Part shown: positions 15,265 through 24,697 of the stretch, one piece after another | Layout of the letters: the number at the start of each line of letters is the position of its first letter | Position numbering within the stretch: the stretch's first letter is position 1 | Assembly: GCA_963696585.1 (NCBI GenBank) | Contig: CAVOKW010000018.1 | Span: forward strand, 1 to 64,000 | DNA: 64,000 bases | Reading direction: 5' to 3' | Source of the DNA: Parvibaculum sp963696585 | Lineage (GTDB): Bacteria; Pseudomonadota; Alphaproteobacteria; Parvibaculales; Parvibaculaceae | The notes under the pieces: model-generated | Seen by the model: the letters and a program-made list of their open reading frames with translations, nothing else | Database searches by the model: none | What the model was told of the DNA's origin: nothing | Program-made: the position numbers and the translations under genes

Positions 15265-17708
15265 TTTTTCCGCCCGTGATCCGACTGCTGCGCAAAGCGG
15301 CGCTGATTTTCGGCAAAGGCGGCAAGACGTGCCTCGGCCCGCTCATAGATGCTGCCTTTGGGAAAATTGCCATCGCTCTGGCGAATGCCTGCCGGCACGC
15401 CCATCAACAGCTCCACACCTTCTTCCACATGCTCGATCGGATAGATTGCAAACATGCCGCGCTCCACGGCATCCACCACGTCCTGCCGCAGCATCAGATG
15501 TTTGACATTGGTGGCCGGGATGAGCACGCCCTGATCGCCGGTCAGGCCACGGCGCATGCATATATCAAAGAAACCCTCGATCTTTTCATTGACGCCGCCA
15601 ATCGCCTGAATTTCGCCTAGCTGATTGACGGAGCCTGTGACCGCATAGCCCTGGGTGATCGGGGCTTCGGCCAAGGCCGAGATCAGCGCATAGAGTTCCG
15701 CCGATGAGGCACTGTCGCCGTCCACACCGCCATAGGATTGCTCAAAGACTATGCTCGCACTCATGGAGAGCGGAATGCCCGGCAAGAACTGACCCGACAG
15801 ATAACCCGAGAGAATAAGCACACCCTTGGAGTGAATGGGGCCGCCAAGATCAACCTCACGCTCGATATCGAGAACGCGCGAGCCACCAAGGCCCATGCGC
15901 ACGCGCGCCGTGATGCGGCTCGGGCGGCCGAAACTCACCGCGCCCATCGACAAGACAGACAAGCCATTGATCTGGCCGATACGCTCATCTTCCGTGTCGA
16001 TCATCACAATGTCGCGTGTGATCATTTCAAGGCTGCGTTCGCGCAAACGATCAGCGCGTGACACCTGCGCCTCGATCGCCGCATCCACATGCTTCGCCGT
16101 CACCGCAGGTGCCCCGGCTTCACGGGCGATGAAATCGGCTTCCTGCATCAGATCGCGAATGGGGCGCATGACAATTGATATTTTTTCAGCGTCTTCCGCC
16201 ATGCGGGAGGCGCGCTCGATGATGCGGGAAACACCGGCACGGTCAAACGGCAGCAGATCATCCTGGCGCGTGATGGCAGCGAGCGATCTGGCATAGAGAA
16301 TGTCATTCTCCGGCTCCCGGTCGATCTCGTCCTCAAAATCTGCCGCGACCTTGAAGAGTTCGGCAAAATCAGGATCCGCATTGTCGAGCACATAGTAGAG
16401 ATAACGGTCGCCGAGCAGCACGATCTTGACATCGAGCGGCACGGGATCGGGCTCCAGCGACACGGTATTGATGAGGCTCATATATTCGCCCGGCAATTCA
16501 ATCACGATCTGGCGGCGGCGCATGGCGCGCTTGAGCGCATCCCACGCCAAGGGTTCGCGCAGGATCTTGAGCGCATCAATGATCAGATATCCGCCATTGG
16601 CGCGATGCAGCGAGCCCGCCTTGATGAGTGTGAAATCCGTGACGAGCGCGCCCATTTGCGGCATGTGCTCGACACGCCCCAGCAGATTGGCGAGTGTTGG
16701 ATGATCTTCATAGACGACCGGGGCGCCCTCGCCGCTGAAATCATGGCCCGGGGTTTTGCCATTGCGGCTGTTTTCGACAATGACATTGATCTCGTAGCGG
16801 CGTAGCGGATTGAAGGTGGTGCCGGTTTGTGCCGCAAGCTGTTGGGCTTGCGCCTCGGCACCCGGTGCAAACAGAACGATATGCTCGATCATGTCTGCTG
16901 CAACGGCGGCAAGCCATTGGGAGACATTCGCCTGTGCCGTAAATTGCGTGACGAGCGATTGCATGGCGCGTGTGACGGCCCGCTCAGCGACTTCGCGATT
17001 GAGAGCCTGAAGTTTCTCGTGATGCTCCTTTTCCCAGGCCGGCATATGCTCGATCGTTTCAGCCAGTTCCTTTTGCAATGACTGAATGATCCCTTCAATG
17101 CGTTTGCGCTCGGCTTCCGGCAGCTTGTTATATTCTTCCGGCTTCATCACCTCGCCGTCATGGCTTGGCGCGAGGGCAAAACCCGATGGCGTGCGCATGA
17201 GCGTGATGTCTTGCGCCTCGGCCTTGGCACGCAGGCCCTCAAATGCCGCTTCCTGCCGCTCGCGAAACTCTTCATCAATGGTCTGGCGGCGATTTTGATA
17301 TTCCTCGCTTTCGAGCAAGGCCGGAATGGTGAGTTTCAGATCGTCGATGACATGCGCCATGCCGTCCTTGAGCTGACAGGCCACACCCGCCACCATCGAT
17401 AGTGCCACGGGCTTGTGCGGTACGCGGAAATTATTGACATAGGCCCAATCGGAAGGGGCTGGCTGATGCAGGGCCTGGGCTCGCAAAAAAGCCTCGACTG
17501 CCGCGTGCTTGCCCGCGCCATGCTGGCCCAGCACGAATATGTTGAAGCCCTGACGCCTGATCGCCGTGCCAAAGCGCAGCGCCTCGAGCGCCCGCTCCTG
17601 CCCGATCAGCAATTGCTCGTCTGTCAGATCCGCTGTTGTGGCGAAATCAAATTGCGCGTGATCGCAGGCACGATAGAGAAGCTCGGCGGGAAGCGGGTCG
17701 ATAGCCAT
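15261..17708 (-). CDS. Lon-like ATP-dependent protease (AAA_32 / S16)
   Basis: An 815-residue single-chain AAA+ protease of the LonB/LonC-like group (not classical Lon: no LAN N-domain). Walker A is GQHGAGKHAA near residues 58-67, a long coiled insert follows (about residues 150-280), then Walker B-like GGYLIIDALKIL. The C-terminal S16 protease domain has the catalytic Ser in DGDSASSAELYA (about 666) and Lys in GGVNEKIEGFF (about 708). ATG 17708 is chosen because AGGAAA lies 8 bp upstream; the frame runs 32 codons further but lacks support. It is the first gene of an operon with two Usp proteins, which suggests stress-linked proteolysis. Confidence 0.9.
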   Translation of the reverse strand: MAIDPLPAELLYRACDHAQFDFATTADLTDEQLLIGQERALEALRFGTAIRRQGFNIFVLGQHGAGKHAAVEAFLRAQALHQPAPSDWAYVNNFRVPHKPVALSMVAGVACQLKDGMAHVIDDLKLTIPALLESEEYQNRRQTIDEEFRERQEAAFEGLRAKAEAQDITLMRTPSGFALAPSHDGEVMKPEEYNKLPEAERKRIEGIIQSLQKELAETIEHMPAWEKEHHEKLQALNREVAERAVTRAMQSLVTQFTAQANVSQWLAAVAADMIEHIVLFAPGAEAQAQQLAAQTGTTFNPLRRYEINVIVENSRNGKTPGHDFSGEGAPVVYEDHPTLANLLGRVEHMPQMGALVTDFTLIKAGSLHRANGGYLIIDALKILREPLAWDALKRAMRRRQIVIELPGEYMSLINTVSLEPDPVPLDVKIVLLGDRYLYYVLDNADPDFAELFKVAADFEDEIDREPENDILYARSLAAITRQDDLLPFDRAGVSRIIERASRMAEDAEKISIVMRPIRDLMQEADFIAREAGAPAVTAKHVDAAIEAQVSRADRLRERSLEMITRDIVMIDTEDERIGQINGLSVLSMGAVSFGRPSRITARVRMGLGGSRVLDIEREVDLGGPIHSKGVLILSGYLSGQFLPGIPLSMSASIVFEQSYGGVDGDSASSAELYALISALAEAPITQGYAVTGSVNQLGEIQAIGGVNEKIEGFFDICMRRGLTGDQGVLIPATNVKHLMLRQDVVDAVERGMFAIYPIEHVEEGVELLMGVPAGIRQSDGNFPKGSIYERAEARLAAFAENQRRFAQQSDHGRKK

Positions 17709-17868
17709 CGTGATATTTCCTGGATCGGCCTGTTGCGGTTCTTGGCTTGTTGGCCCCAGTCTAGGCTGCATCGGGCCTTTGAGCAAAAGCCGTCGCATCG
17801 ACAAGCGGCGAGCGCTTCTTTAACGTGCCGCCACCCATAAGGCAGACTGACAGCATGTCCCGGCCAAA

Positions 17869-18495
17869 ATGACACAAGCAAAAGCCCCCAAATCACGCGG
17901 GTCCAAACCACGTGCCTGGCAGCGCATGCTGAGCGGGCGGCGCCTCGACCTGCTCGATCCCTCGCCGCTCGATATCGAGATCGAGGATATTGCGCAGGGA
18001 TTGGCGCGTGTTGCGCGCTGGAACGGGCAGACCAAGGGCGATCATGCTTTCACGGTCGCGGAACATTGTGTGCTGGTGGATGACATTTGCCTGCGCTTGC
18101 GGCCGGGCTGGCCTGCCAAATGGCGGCTGGCGGCCCTGCTGCATGACGCGCCGGAATATGTCATCGGGGACATGATCAGTCCGTTCAAGGCGGCGCTTGG
18201 CATTGACTACAAGGCCTTTGAGCATCGTCTGGCGGCGGCTATCCATCTGCGATTCGGCCTGCCTGCCGAAGTGCCCCAGACCATTGAAGAGACGATCAAG
18301 CGGGCGGACCGGGCCTCTGCCTTTTTCGAGGCAACCCAGATTGCCGGTTTTTCCGATGAGGAGGCGGCGCATATCTTCACGCGGCCCCGCGGGCTCCCCC
18401 CCATTCCGATCAAGCCACTTTCGACGAAAGAGGCTCAAAAGCTCTTTCTCGCCCGTTTCAAATTGCTGACAGCGGCCATGGCGGAAGCGGGCTGA
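17869..18495 (+). CDS. HD-domain phosphohydrolase (YfbR-like)
   Basis: A 208-residue metal-dependent HD hydrolase. The motif set FTVAEHCVLVDD, LAALLHDAPEYVIGD and IKRADRASAFFEA gives the His, His-Asp and distal Asp ligands of the fold. It resembles YfbR-type 5'-nucleotidases, which act on deoxynucleoside monophosphates, and related YedJ-like proteins. It is followed closely by a protein phosphatase gene and the NadQ-like regulator. It is divergent from the Lon-like protease operon. Confidence 0.82.
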   Translation: MTQAKAPKSRGSKPRAWQRMLSGRRLDLLDPSPLDIEIEDIAQGLARVARWNGQTKGDHAFTVAEHCVLVDDICLRLRPGWPAKWRLAALLHDAPEYVIGDMISPFKAALGIDYKAFEHRLAAAIHLRFGLPAEVPQTIEETIKRADRASAFFEATQIAGFSDEEAAHIFTRPRGLPPIPIKPLSTKEAQKLFLARFKLLTAAMAEAG

Positions 18496-18589
18496 GTGAT
18501 ACTGGCTAAATTGTAAATGTGAGGCTCTTTTGCCGCATGGAATCTGTTAGTCTGGCGCTTTGAAGCCCTTGCCCCTTTCCGGCTCTTCC

Positions 18590-19108
18590 ATGATTTATGT
18601 CAGCCCGCTCAGTCAGGTCACAGATGCTATCGAGCGCATCAAGCCGTCGCATCTTGTCAGCCTGCTCGATCCCGAGACAATGATCGACACGCCGCGAGGC
18701 ATCGCGCCGGAGCGGCATTTGCGTCTGGGCGTCAATGACATCGCGATGCCGATTGACGACCTTGTGCCACCGAGCAGCGCCCATGTGCAGCAACTCGTTT
18801 CCTTCGTGAAATCCTGGGATCAGCAACAGCCCTTGCTTGTGCACTGCTGGGCCGGCATCAGCCGTTCGACAGCGGCCGCCTTTATCACACTCTGCGTGCT
18901 CAACGAATATCACCCGGAGGATGATCTGGCGCGGCTTGTTCGCGCTTGCGGGGCCCACGCCCAGCCCAATCGGCTGATGGTCGGGCTGGCGGATGATCTT
19001 CTCAACCGGCGCGGGCGCATGCGGGCGGCTGTTGAGGCTTTGGGGCCGGGCAAAGCGGCCTGGGAAGGCCAGCTCTTTGCCATTCCCTTGCGACCGGAGC
19101 GTCCATGA
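18590..19108 (+). CDS. Protein tyrosine phosphatase-like protein
   Basis: A 172-residue member of the cysteine-dependent phosphatase superfamily. The P-loop CxxxxxR(S/T) is HCWAGISRST, with Cys near residue 86 and Arg at 92. A possible general acid lies in NDIAMPIDD. ATG 18590 (MIYVSPLSQV) matches where I would expect the fold to begin; the upstream TTG 18560 adds only a low-complexity stretch. Its stop overlaps the start of the NadQ-like gene (ATGA), so the two are co-translated. The physiological substrate is unknown. Confidence 0.8.
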   Translation: MIYVSPLSQVTDAIERIKPSHLVSLLDPETMIDTPRGIAPERHLRLGVNDIAMPIDDLVPPSSAHVQQLVSFVKSWDQQQPLLVHCWAGISRSTAAAFITLCVLNEYHPEDDLARLVRACGAHAQPNRLMVGLADDLLNRRGRMRAAVEALGPGKAAWEGQLFAIPLRPERP

Positions 19109-20142
19109 CGAAGGACAAGCACAAAACGCCCATCACCGATGCGACCGCACCCTTGTCGGGCAAGGCGGTCGTTATCGGATTGAACGCGGCCATTGTCACC
19201 GTGTCGGATGATCAGCCGCGCATTCTCGTGGTGCCGCATGGCGAGGCCGAGGGCGCGCTTGGCTGGGACGCCCTGCCCTTTGGTCCGTTTGATCCGGCAA
19301 GCCACCGGACGCTCGAAATCGGCCTGAGAAGCTGGGTGCGCGAACAAACCAATCTCACACTTGGTTATGTCGAACAGCTTTATACCTTTGGCGATCGCGG
19401 ACGCCACTCGCTGGAAATCGAGCCGCCGGGCGAGCATATCGTGTCGGTCGGCTATCTCGCTTTGACGCGCTCGCAGGAAACAGGCCTGTCGGGCGCGGCG
19501 TGGCGTGACTGGTATCAGCTTTTCCCCTGGGAAGACTGGCGCGAGGGCAAGCCCGGTATCATCGACCAGGTGATCGTTCCGCTGTTGCGTGACTGGGCGG
19601 GCAAACAGGCCGATGCCAGCCCGGAGGAATTGACGCGCGGCAAGCGGCGCGACCGGATGCGGCTCTGCTTTGGTGTGGATGGCGTCGCCTGGGACGATGA
19701 AAAAGTGCTGGAGCGTTTCGAGCTGCTTTATGAAGCCGGTCTCGTGGCAGAGGCCGCGCGCGATGGCCGCCGCAATGCGCTGACGGACGACCCGCATCTC
19801 GGGCGGCCGCTGCAATTTGACCATCGCCGCATCATGGCAACGGCGATGAGCCGCCTTCGCGCCAAGATCAAATATCGCCCCGTCGCCTTTGAAATGATGG
19901 CACCGAGCTTCACGCTCTATGAATTGCAGCGCACGGTGGAAGCGCTGTCGGGCCTGCATGTCCACAAACAGAACTTCCGCCGTCTCGTTGAGAAGGCAGG
20001 CCTCGTCGAGCGCACGGGCCGCATGAGCACGCTGACGGGCGGGCGGCCGGCTGAACAATTCCGCTTCCGCCGCGAGGTGCTCAATGAGCGTCCGGCGCCG
20101 GGCTTGCGGCTGGCACCCTCGAAAAGCCGCGCCAATAGTTAA
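19105..20142 (+). CDS. nadQ: NadQ-like Nudix-fold transcriptional regulator of NAD synthesis
   Basis: A 345-residue protein with a Nudix-like N-terminal half (AVVIGLNAAIVTVSDDQPRI; GLRSWVREQTNLTLGYVEQL). The catalytic Nudix box is degenerate, and a C-terminal winged-helix segment (LYELQRTVEALSGLHVHKQN, then FRRLVEKAGLVERTG) resembles that of NrtR. In alphaproteobacteria, comparative genomics has linked a regulator called NadQ with nadABC. Here the gene lies directly upstream of nadA, and a palindrome overlaps the nadA leader. It most likely represses nadABC when an NAD-related ligand is abundant. The name is by context and architecture. Confidence 0.75.
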   Translation: MTKDKHKTPITDATAPLSGKAVVIGLNAAIVTVSDDQPRILVVPHGEAEGALGWDALPFGPFDPASHRTLEIGLRSWVREQTNLTLGYVEQLYTFGDRGRHSLEIEPPGEHIVSVGYLALTRSQETGLSGAAWRDWYQLFPWEDWREGKPGIIDQVIVPLLRDWAGKQADASPEELTRGKRRDRMRLCFGVDGVAWDDEKVLERFELLYEAGLVAEAARDGRRNALTDDPHLGRPLQFDHRRIMATAMSRLRAKIKYRPVAFEMMAPSFTLYELQRTVEALSGLHVHKQNFRRLVEKAGLVERTGRMSTLTGGRPAEQFRFRREVLNERPAPGLRLAPSKSRANS

Positions 20143-20225
20143 AATAAAATGGCTGAATTTTATATGATTTTCAGGCCTATGCGGCAGGGATGACGCGGAC
20201 GTCACGTTGATCGGTCGATTGTGGA

Positions 20226-20255
20226 TTGACCTTGTCTAATGCTCAGATGTAGCAT
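20226..20255 (+). promoter_or_regulatory. Candidate nadA promoter
   Basis: TTGACC (20226-20231) and TAGCAT (20250-20255) are separated by 18 bp, which fits a sigma70-type promoter about 90 bp upstream of the nadA start. The interval also contains ATGCT-N7-AGCAT, which shares the TGCTCA half-site of the downstream NadQ-type palindrome, so a second operator may overlap this promoter. Confidence 0.45.
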
Positions 20256-20309
20256 ATCTGAATAACGATCCGACCCCGGCCTGGGTGTCGGCGTTTTTGA
20301 TACCTACAA

Positions 20310-20328
20310 TATGCTCAACATGAGTATA
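20310..20328. promoter_or_regulatory. Candidate NadQ operator before nadA
   Basis: TATGCTCA-ACA-TGAGTATA is a 19-bp palindrome with 7 of 8 arm positions matching. It abuts the AAAGGAGG ribosome binding site and ends 14 bp before the nadA ATG. The position in the leader of nadABC, right after the NadQ-like gene, makes it the obvious operator. Confidence 0.65.
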
Positions 20329-20342
20329 AAGGAGGCTTCGGG

Positions 20343-21440
20343 ATGAGCGTCACAGGAAACATCAACCAGGCTGAGAAAGTGCTCGCCCCCAGGGTGCGCA
20401 AGGAGGCGCGTCAAGAGACGCGTCAGTTCAAGCCGCTCGACATGCCCGAACTCGAATACACGCCGGGCCTGGCCAGGGAGATGGCGCCGCTTTACGAGAA
20501 AGTGAAGCATGTCGTGCCGTCGATCGAGTGGCCCTTTTTCGCGCCGAAGATCAAGGCGATCAACGAACTGAAGAAACAGCGCAACGCTGTCATTCTCGCG
20601 CATAACTATCAGACGCCGGAAATCTTCCATTGCGTCGGCGACATTGTTGGCGACAGCTTGCAGCTTGCCAAGGAAGCGGCGCGTGTCGATGCCGATGTCA
20701 TCGTCCAGTGCGGCGTGCATTTCATGGCCGAGACATCGAAGCTCCTGAATCCTGACAAGACCATTCTCATTCCCGATGTAAAAGCTGGCTGCTCGCTGGC
20801 CGAGTCGATCACGGGTGCCGACATTCGCCTGCTGCGCCAGCAATATCCCGGCGTGCCGGTCGTCACCTATGTCAACACATCGGCTGAAGTGAAAGCCGAA
20901 AGCGATATTTGCTGCACCTCGTCCAATGCGCTCAAGGTGATCGAATCCTTTGGCGTGGATCGCGTGATGTGCCTGCCCGACGAGTTTCTGGCACAGAACA
21001 TCGCCAAGCAGACCAAGGTGAAAGTCATCACCTGGAAGGGTCATTGCGAAGTGCATGAGCGCTTCACGCCCGAAGAACTGCGCGCCTATCGCCGTGACGA
21101 TCCCGATATCGTCATCATCGCGCATCCCGAATGCCCGCCAGATGTTGTCGCGGAGGCTGATTTTTCCGGCTCGACATCGGGCATGATCAACTGGGTCAAA
21201 ACCAACCAGCCCAAGCGCGTCGTCATGGTGACGGAATGTTCCATGAGCGACAATGTGGCGGTGGAAAATCCGAATGTAGAGTTCGTGCGGCCCTGCAATC
21301 TGTGCCCGCACATGAAGCGCATCACGCTTCAGAACATTCTCGAGTCGCTTGTTTATATGCGTGAGGAAGTGACTGTTGATCCCGCCATTGCCGGACGCGC
21401 GCGTCTGGCAGTCGAACGGATGATCAATCTCGGTAATTGA
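20343..21440 (+). CDS. nadA: Quinolinate synthase A
   Basis: A 365-residue [4Fe-4S] enzyme that condenses iminoaspartate with dihydroxyacetone phosphate to quinolinate, in de novo NAD synthesis. Cluster Cys candidates lie in VIVQCGVHFMAE, in ICCTSSNALK or nearby, and in RPCNLCPHMKRI near the C-terminus. AVILAHNYQTPEIFHCVGD and GSTSGMINWVK are family-specific. The roughly 60-residue N-terminal extension is usual for alphaproteobacterial NadA. A strong AAAGGAGG precedes the ATG. It is the first gene of nadABC. Confidence 0.97.
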   Translation: MSVTGNINQAEKVLAPRVRKEARQETRQFKPLDMPELEYTPGLAREMAPLYEKVKHVVPSIEWPFFAPKIKAINELKKQRNAVILAHNYQTPEIFHCVGDIVGDSLQLAKEAARVDADVIVQCGVHFMAETSKLLNPDKTILIPDVKAGCSLAESITGADIRLLRQQYPGVPVVTYVNTSAEVKAESDICCTSSNALKVIESFGVDRVMCLPDEFLAQNIAKQTKVKVITWKGHCEVHERFTPEELRAYRRDDPDIVIIAHPECPPDVVAEADFSGSTSGMINWVKTNQPKRVVMVTECSMSDNVAVENPNVEFVRPCNLCPHMKRITLQNILESLVYMREEVTVDPAIAGRARLAVERMINLGN

Positions 21441-21500
21441 CGCGTTTCATCTCCTGTCCCCCGGCGCGGTTCGTCGGGGGCATCATGGCGGAGGGCCATC

Positions 21501-23099
21501 ATGGCTCACGGCAATATAGTGGATGCGGGTGACGTATTAATCGTGGGGGCAGGTCTTGCCGGCCTCTTTACGGCGCTCAGGCTTGCCCCGCGACCGGTGA
21601 CGGTTCTGGCTGGCGCCCCGATTGGCGATGGCGCTTCAAGCGCCTGGGCGCAGGGTGGCATTGCGGCAGCCATTGAGCCCGGCGATACGCCACAATCCCA
21701 TGCCGCTGACACGCTCGCGGCAGGCGCCGGCATTGTCGATCCGCATATTGCCGAGTTGATGGCGCGCGAAGCGGCTGACCGCATTGAAGATTTGCTGCGT
21801 CTCGGCGTGCCTTTTGACCGCGACATTGAAGGCAAGCTTTCTGTCGGGCGCGAAGCTGCCCACAGCCATCGCCGCATTGTGCGCGTCAAGGGCGATGGCG
21901 CGGGCCACGCCATCATGCAGGCGCTTGTTGCTGCCGTGCGAGCGACGCCCTCGATCACGGTCATGGAAGGCCTCTCGGCCTATGATCTGGCGATTGAACA
22001 GGGTCGCGTGGTTGGCGTCTTTGCACGACCGGCACAGGCGAGCGTGGCCCCCCATCCGCTGCTTGTGAAAGCCCGCGCGGTCGTGCTCGCAAGCGGTGGC
22101 ATTGGTCAGCTCTATGCCGTCACCACCAATCCGATGGAAGCGCGTGGCGAAGGCGTTGCCATGGCCGCACGTGCCGGTGCGCTGATTGCCGATCCCGAGT
22201 TCGTGCAATTCCATCCCACAGCGATTGCCGGAACGCGCGACCCTGCCCCGCTTGTCACCGAGGCGCTGCGCGGCGAAGGTGCGACACTCATCAATGAGCG
22301 TGGCGAACGCTTCATGCCGGCGATCCATGCGGACGCCGAACTTGCGCCGCGCGACATTGTGGCGCGCACCATTTTCCGCGAGATCGCGCGGGGGGGGCAG
22401 GTGTTCCTCGATACGCGCAAGGCCGTGGGTGCGGCCTTCCCGGATCGTTTCCCGACTGTCTATGCCAATTGCATATCCATGGGCATTGATCCCGTGACGC
22501 AACCCATTCCTGTCGCCCCTGCCGCGCATTATCACATGGGCGGTATTGCAACAGATGAGCGCGGGCGCGCGAGTCTTTCCGGCCTTTGGGCCTGTGGCGA
22601 GGTTGCTTCCACCGGGGCGCATGGCGCCAATCGTCTGGCGAGCAATTCATTGCTTGAAGCCATTGTCTTTGGTGCCCGCATTGCCGAGGATATTCAGGGC
22701 AGTGTGCCGGTTGAAAGCGGCAAGCTTGATATTGCGCCAAGCCTGGCCGTTGAAAACGAGCCGTTGGCCTCGCCGATGGTCATGCAACTGCGGCGTTTGA
22801 TGACGCGGCATGTCGGTGTCATTCGTGACCGGCAAGGATTGGCGTCGGCTCTTGCCGATATTACGCGACTGGAGCGGGCCGCGGGTCCTGTCAGCCTGTT
22901 CCGCAATATCACGACCACGGCAAAGCTCGTGACGGCGGCGGCCTATGCCCGTGAAGAAAGCCGCGGCGGGCATTTCCGCGCCGACTATCCCGAAGCGCGT
23001 GAGATCTGGAAGCACCGGACCTTCATCACGCTGGCTCAGGCAGACGCGATTGCGCAAGAAGCGGCAAGCGCCCCCCACTATGCGGCAAAGGCGGTCTGA
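21501..23099 (+). CDS. nadB: L-aspartate oxidase
   Basis: A 532-residue FAD enzyme that oxidises L-aspartate to iminoaspartate, the NadA substrate. The FAD-binding motif is VLIVGAGLAGLFTALRL near the N-terminus. The succinate dehydrogenase-like flavoprotein signature is present (GGIAAAIEPGD; HSHRRIVRVKGDGAG; HYHMGGIATDERGR; STGAHGANRLASNSLLEAI). Its stop overlaps the nadC start (TGATG). Length is normal. Confidence 0.97.
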   Translation: MAHGNIVDAGDVLIVGAGLAGLFTALRLAPRPVTVLAGAPIGDGASSAWAQGGIAAAIEPGDTPQSHAADTLAAGAGIVDPHIAELMAREAADRIEDLLRLGVPFDRDIEGKLSVGREAAHSHRRIVRVKGDGAGHAIMQALVAAVRATPSITVMEGLSAYDLAIEQGRVVGVFARPAQASVAPHPLLVKARAVVLASGGIGQLYAVTTNPMEARGEGVAMAARAGALIADPEFVQFHPTAIAGTRDPAPLVTEALRGEGATLINERGERFMPAIHADAELAPRDIVARTIFREIARGGQVFLDTRKAVGAAFPDRFPTVYANCISMGIDPVTQPIPVAPAAHYHMGGIATDERGRASLSGLWACGEVASTGAHGANRLASNSLLEAIVFGARIAEDIQGSVPVESGKLDIAPSLAVENEPLASPMVMQLRRLMTRHVGVIRDRQGLASALADITRLERAAGPVSLFRNITTTAKLVTAAAYAREESRGGHFRADYPEAREIWKHRTFITLAQADAIAQEAASAPHYAAKAV

Positions 23100-23968
23100 T
23101 GTCGCTTGTGCTTGAGCCTCTGCCCGATCTGATGATCGAGCCTGCCATTCGCGCAGCGCTGGCTGAGGATTTGGGCCGTGCGGGCGACATCACCACACAG
23201 GCAACCATTCCGGCCTCTGCCAAAGCGCGCGTCTTCATCAATGCGCGCGAAGATGGCCGCCTGGCCGGGCTGGATTGTGCGCGCCTTGCGTTTCATCTGA
23301 TGGATCCTGCGGTTCGCTTCACGGTTCACAAGGCTGATGGCAGCGATGTCATGCCCGGTGACAAGGTGGCGACAATTGAAGGTCCGGCGCGCGCCATCTT
23401 GACGGGTGAGCGCGTTGCCTTGAACTTTCTCGGTCACATGTCGGGCATTGCCACCGCCACGCGCGAGATTGCGCGCGCCATTGCTGGCCACAAGGCGCGC
23501 GTCTGCGATACACGCAAGACGACGCCGGGCCTTCGCGCCTTTGAAAAATATGCGGTGCGTGCCGGTGGCGGCATGAACCATCGCTTCGGGCTGGATGATG
23601 CCGTGCTCATCAAGGACAACCATATTGCCGTTGCCGGCAGTGTGCGCCTGGCGATCGAACGCGCCAAGGCCATGGCGGGCCATATGGTCAAGATCGAGGT
23701 CGAAGTCGATACGCTCGATCAGCTGCGTGAGGTCATGGCTGTTGGTGCTGACGTGGTGCTTCTCGACAACATGACGCCTGCGATGTTGCGCGAGGCGATG
23801 GACCTTATTGATGGGCGCGCGATTGCCGAAGCCTCAGGTCGTGTGACCGCCCAAACGGCGCCGGCCATAGCCGCTGCGGGTGTTGATCTCATTTCCTGCG
23901 GCTGGATCACCCATTCCGCGCCCTGCCTTGATCTTGGTCTTGATTTCGACATGCTCTCGGCGGGCTGA
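23099..23968 (+). CDS. nadC: Nicotinate-nucleotide pyrophosphorylase (carboxylating)
   Basis: A 289-residue quinolinate phosphoribosyltransferase, third step of de novo NAD synthesis. Seen motifs are LAEDLGRAGDITTQ, LNFLGHMSGIATATRE, DTRKTTPGLRAFEKYAVRAG, and HRFGLDDAVLIKDNHI, which carry the substrate-binding Arg, His and Lys residues. It overlaps nadB by one base at the start codon, so it is translationally coupled. It is convergent with the cell wall hydrolase gene, 45 bp away. Confidence 0.97.
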   Translation: MSLVLEPLPDLMIEPAIRAALAEDLGRAGDITTQATIPASAKARVFINAREDGRLAGLDCARLAFHLMDPAVRFTVHKADGSDVMPGDKVATIEGPARAILTGERVALNFLGHMSGIATATREIARAIAGHKARVCDTRKTTPGLRAFEKYAVRAGGGMNHRFGLDDAVLIKDNHIAVAGSVRLAIERAKAMAGHMVKIEVEVDTLDQLREVMAVGADVVLLDNMTPAMLREAMDLIDGRAIAEASGRVTAQTAPAIAAAGVDLISCGWITHSAPCLDLGLDFDMLSAG

Positions 23969-24013
23969 GGCTTTCGTTTTCCCTGTTTTCCTTGCCATCC
24001 CCCGCCCTGAAGC

Positions 24014-24697
24014 TCAGGAACGCTCGCGCTTGCGATAGAAAATATGTTTGCCGACCTTGGCCACTTCCACCATGTGCTGGCTCCAGGCGGGGCGCACATA
24101 GTCTGCGTGATAGAAGAGCGAGGGGCCGACAATTTCGCGGCGTAGCTGGCCCGACATGATGTAGCGGGCCAGCCGCTGCGACTTGCGCCATGCCAGACGG
24201 TTATGCGGCACCTTGACCTTGCCATCGCAGGCAAAGGAGAACTGGCAATTATTGTGGCGTGTGGCGCCCTGATAGACGACACCGCAAATGCTGTCGGGAT
24301 ATTCGCCCGATTCAACGCGATTGAGGATCACCTCGGCGACAGCGAGCTGGCCCATGGTGGATTCGCCACGCGCCTCAAAATAGATGCCGGCCGCAAGGCA
24401 GCGGCGCTCGGCCTCCAGCGCCTTTTCCTGCAAGCGGATGAGCGGAGCAGACAGTTCAGACGCGCTGACGAACTGGACGCCGGACAAGGTCGATTTGGCG
24501 CTCACGGGTGTTGCCGGCTGGCTTTGGGGCACGGCAGGGCTGGCAACGGCCTGTTCGGCGAGCAGCAGTGGCGTGCGCGTTTCAACGGCGCCGATCAGCG
24601 CGGTCGACACGGCACCGAGGCACAGCGCCCCGAAGGCGATATGCGAAATACCGGAAATGATTGGGCCCAGGTCGAGCCACTCGATCAGCTTATTCAT
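24014..24697 (-). CDS. SleB-type cell wall hydrolase
   Basis: A 227-residue membrane-anchored peptidoglycan hydrolase. A single N-terminal transmembrane segment (IAFGALCLGAVSTALIGAV, about residues 20-38) is followed by a Pro/Ala-rich linker and a hydrolase_2 domain: AAGIYFEARGESTMGQLAVA with the catalytic Glu near residue 108, then VAEVILNRVESGEYPDSICG, NNCQFSFACDGK and ADYVRPAWS. It probably cleaves glycan strands during growth or division; the SleB name comes from spore germination, which does not apply here. GGAG lies 6 bp upstream of ATG 24697. Confidence 0.9.
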   Translation of the reverse strand: MNKLIEWLDLGPIISGISHIAFGALCLGAVSTALIGAVETRTPLLLAEQAVASPAVPQSQPATPVSAKSTLSGVQFVSASELSAPLIRLQEKALEAERRCLAAGIYFEARGESTMGQLAVAEVILNRVESGEYPDSICGVVYQGATRHNNCQFSFACDGKVKVPHNRLAWRKSQRLARYIMSGQLRREIVGPSLFYHADYVRPAWSQHMVEVAKVGKHIFYRKRERS

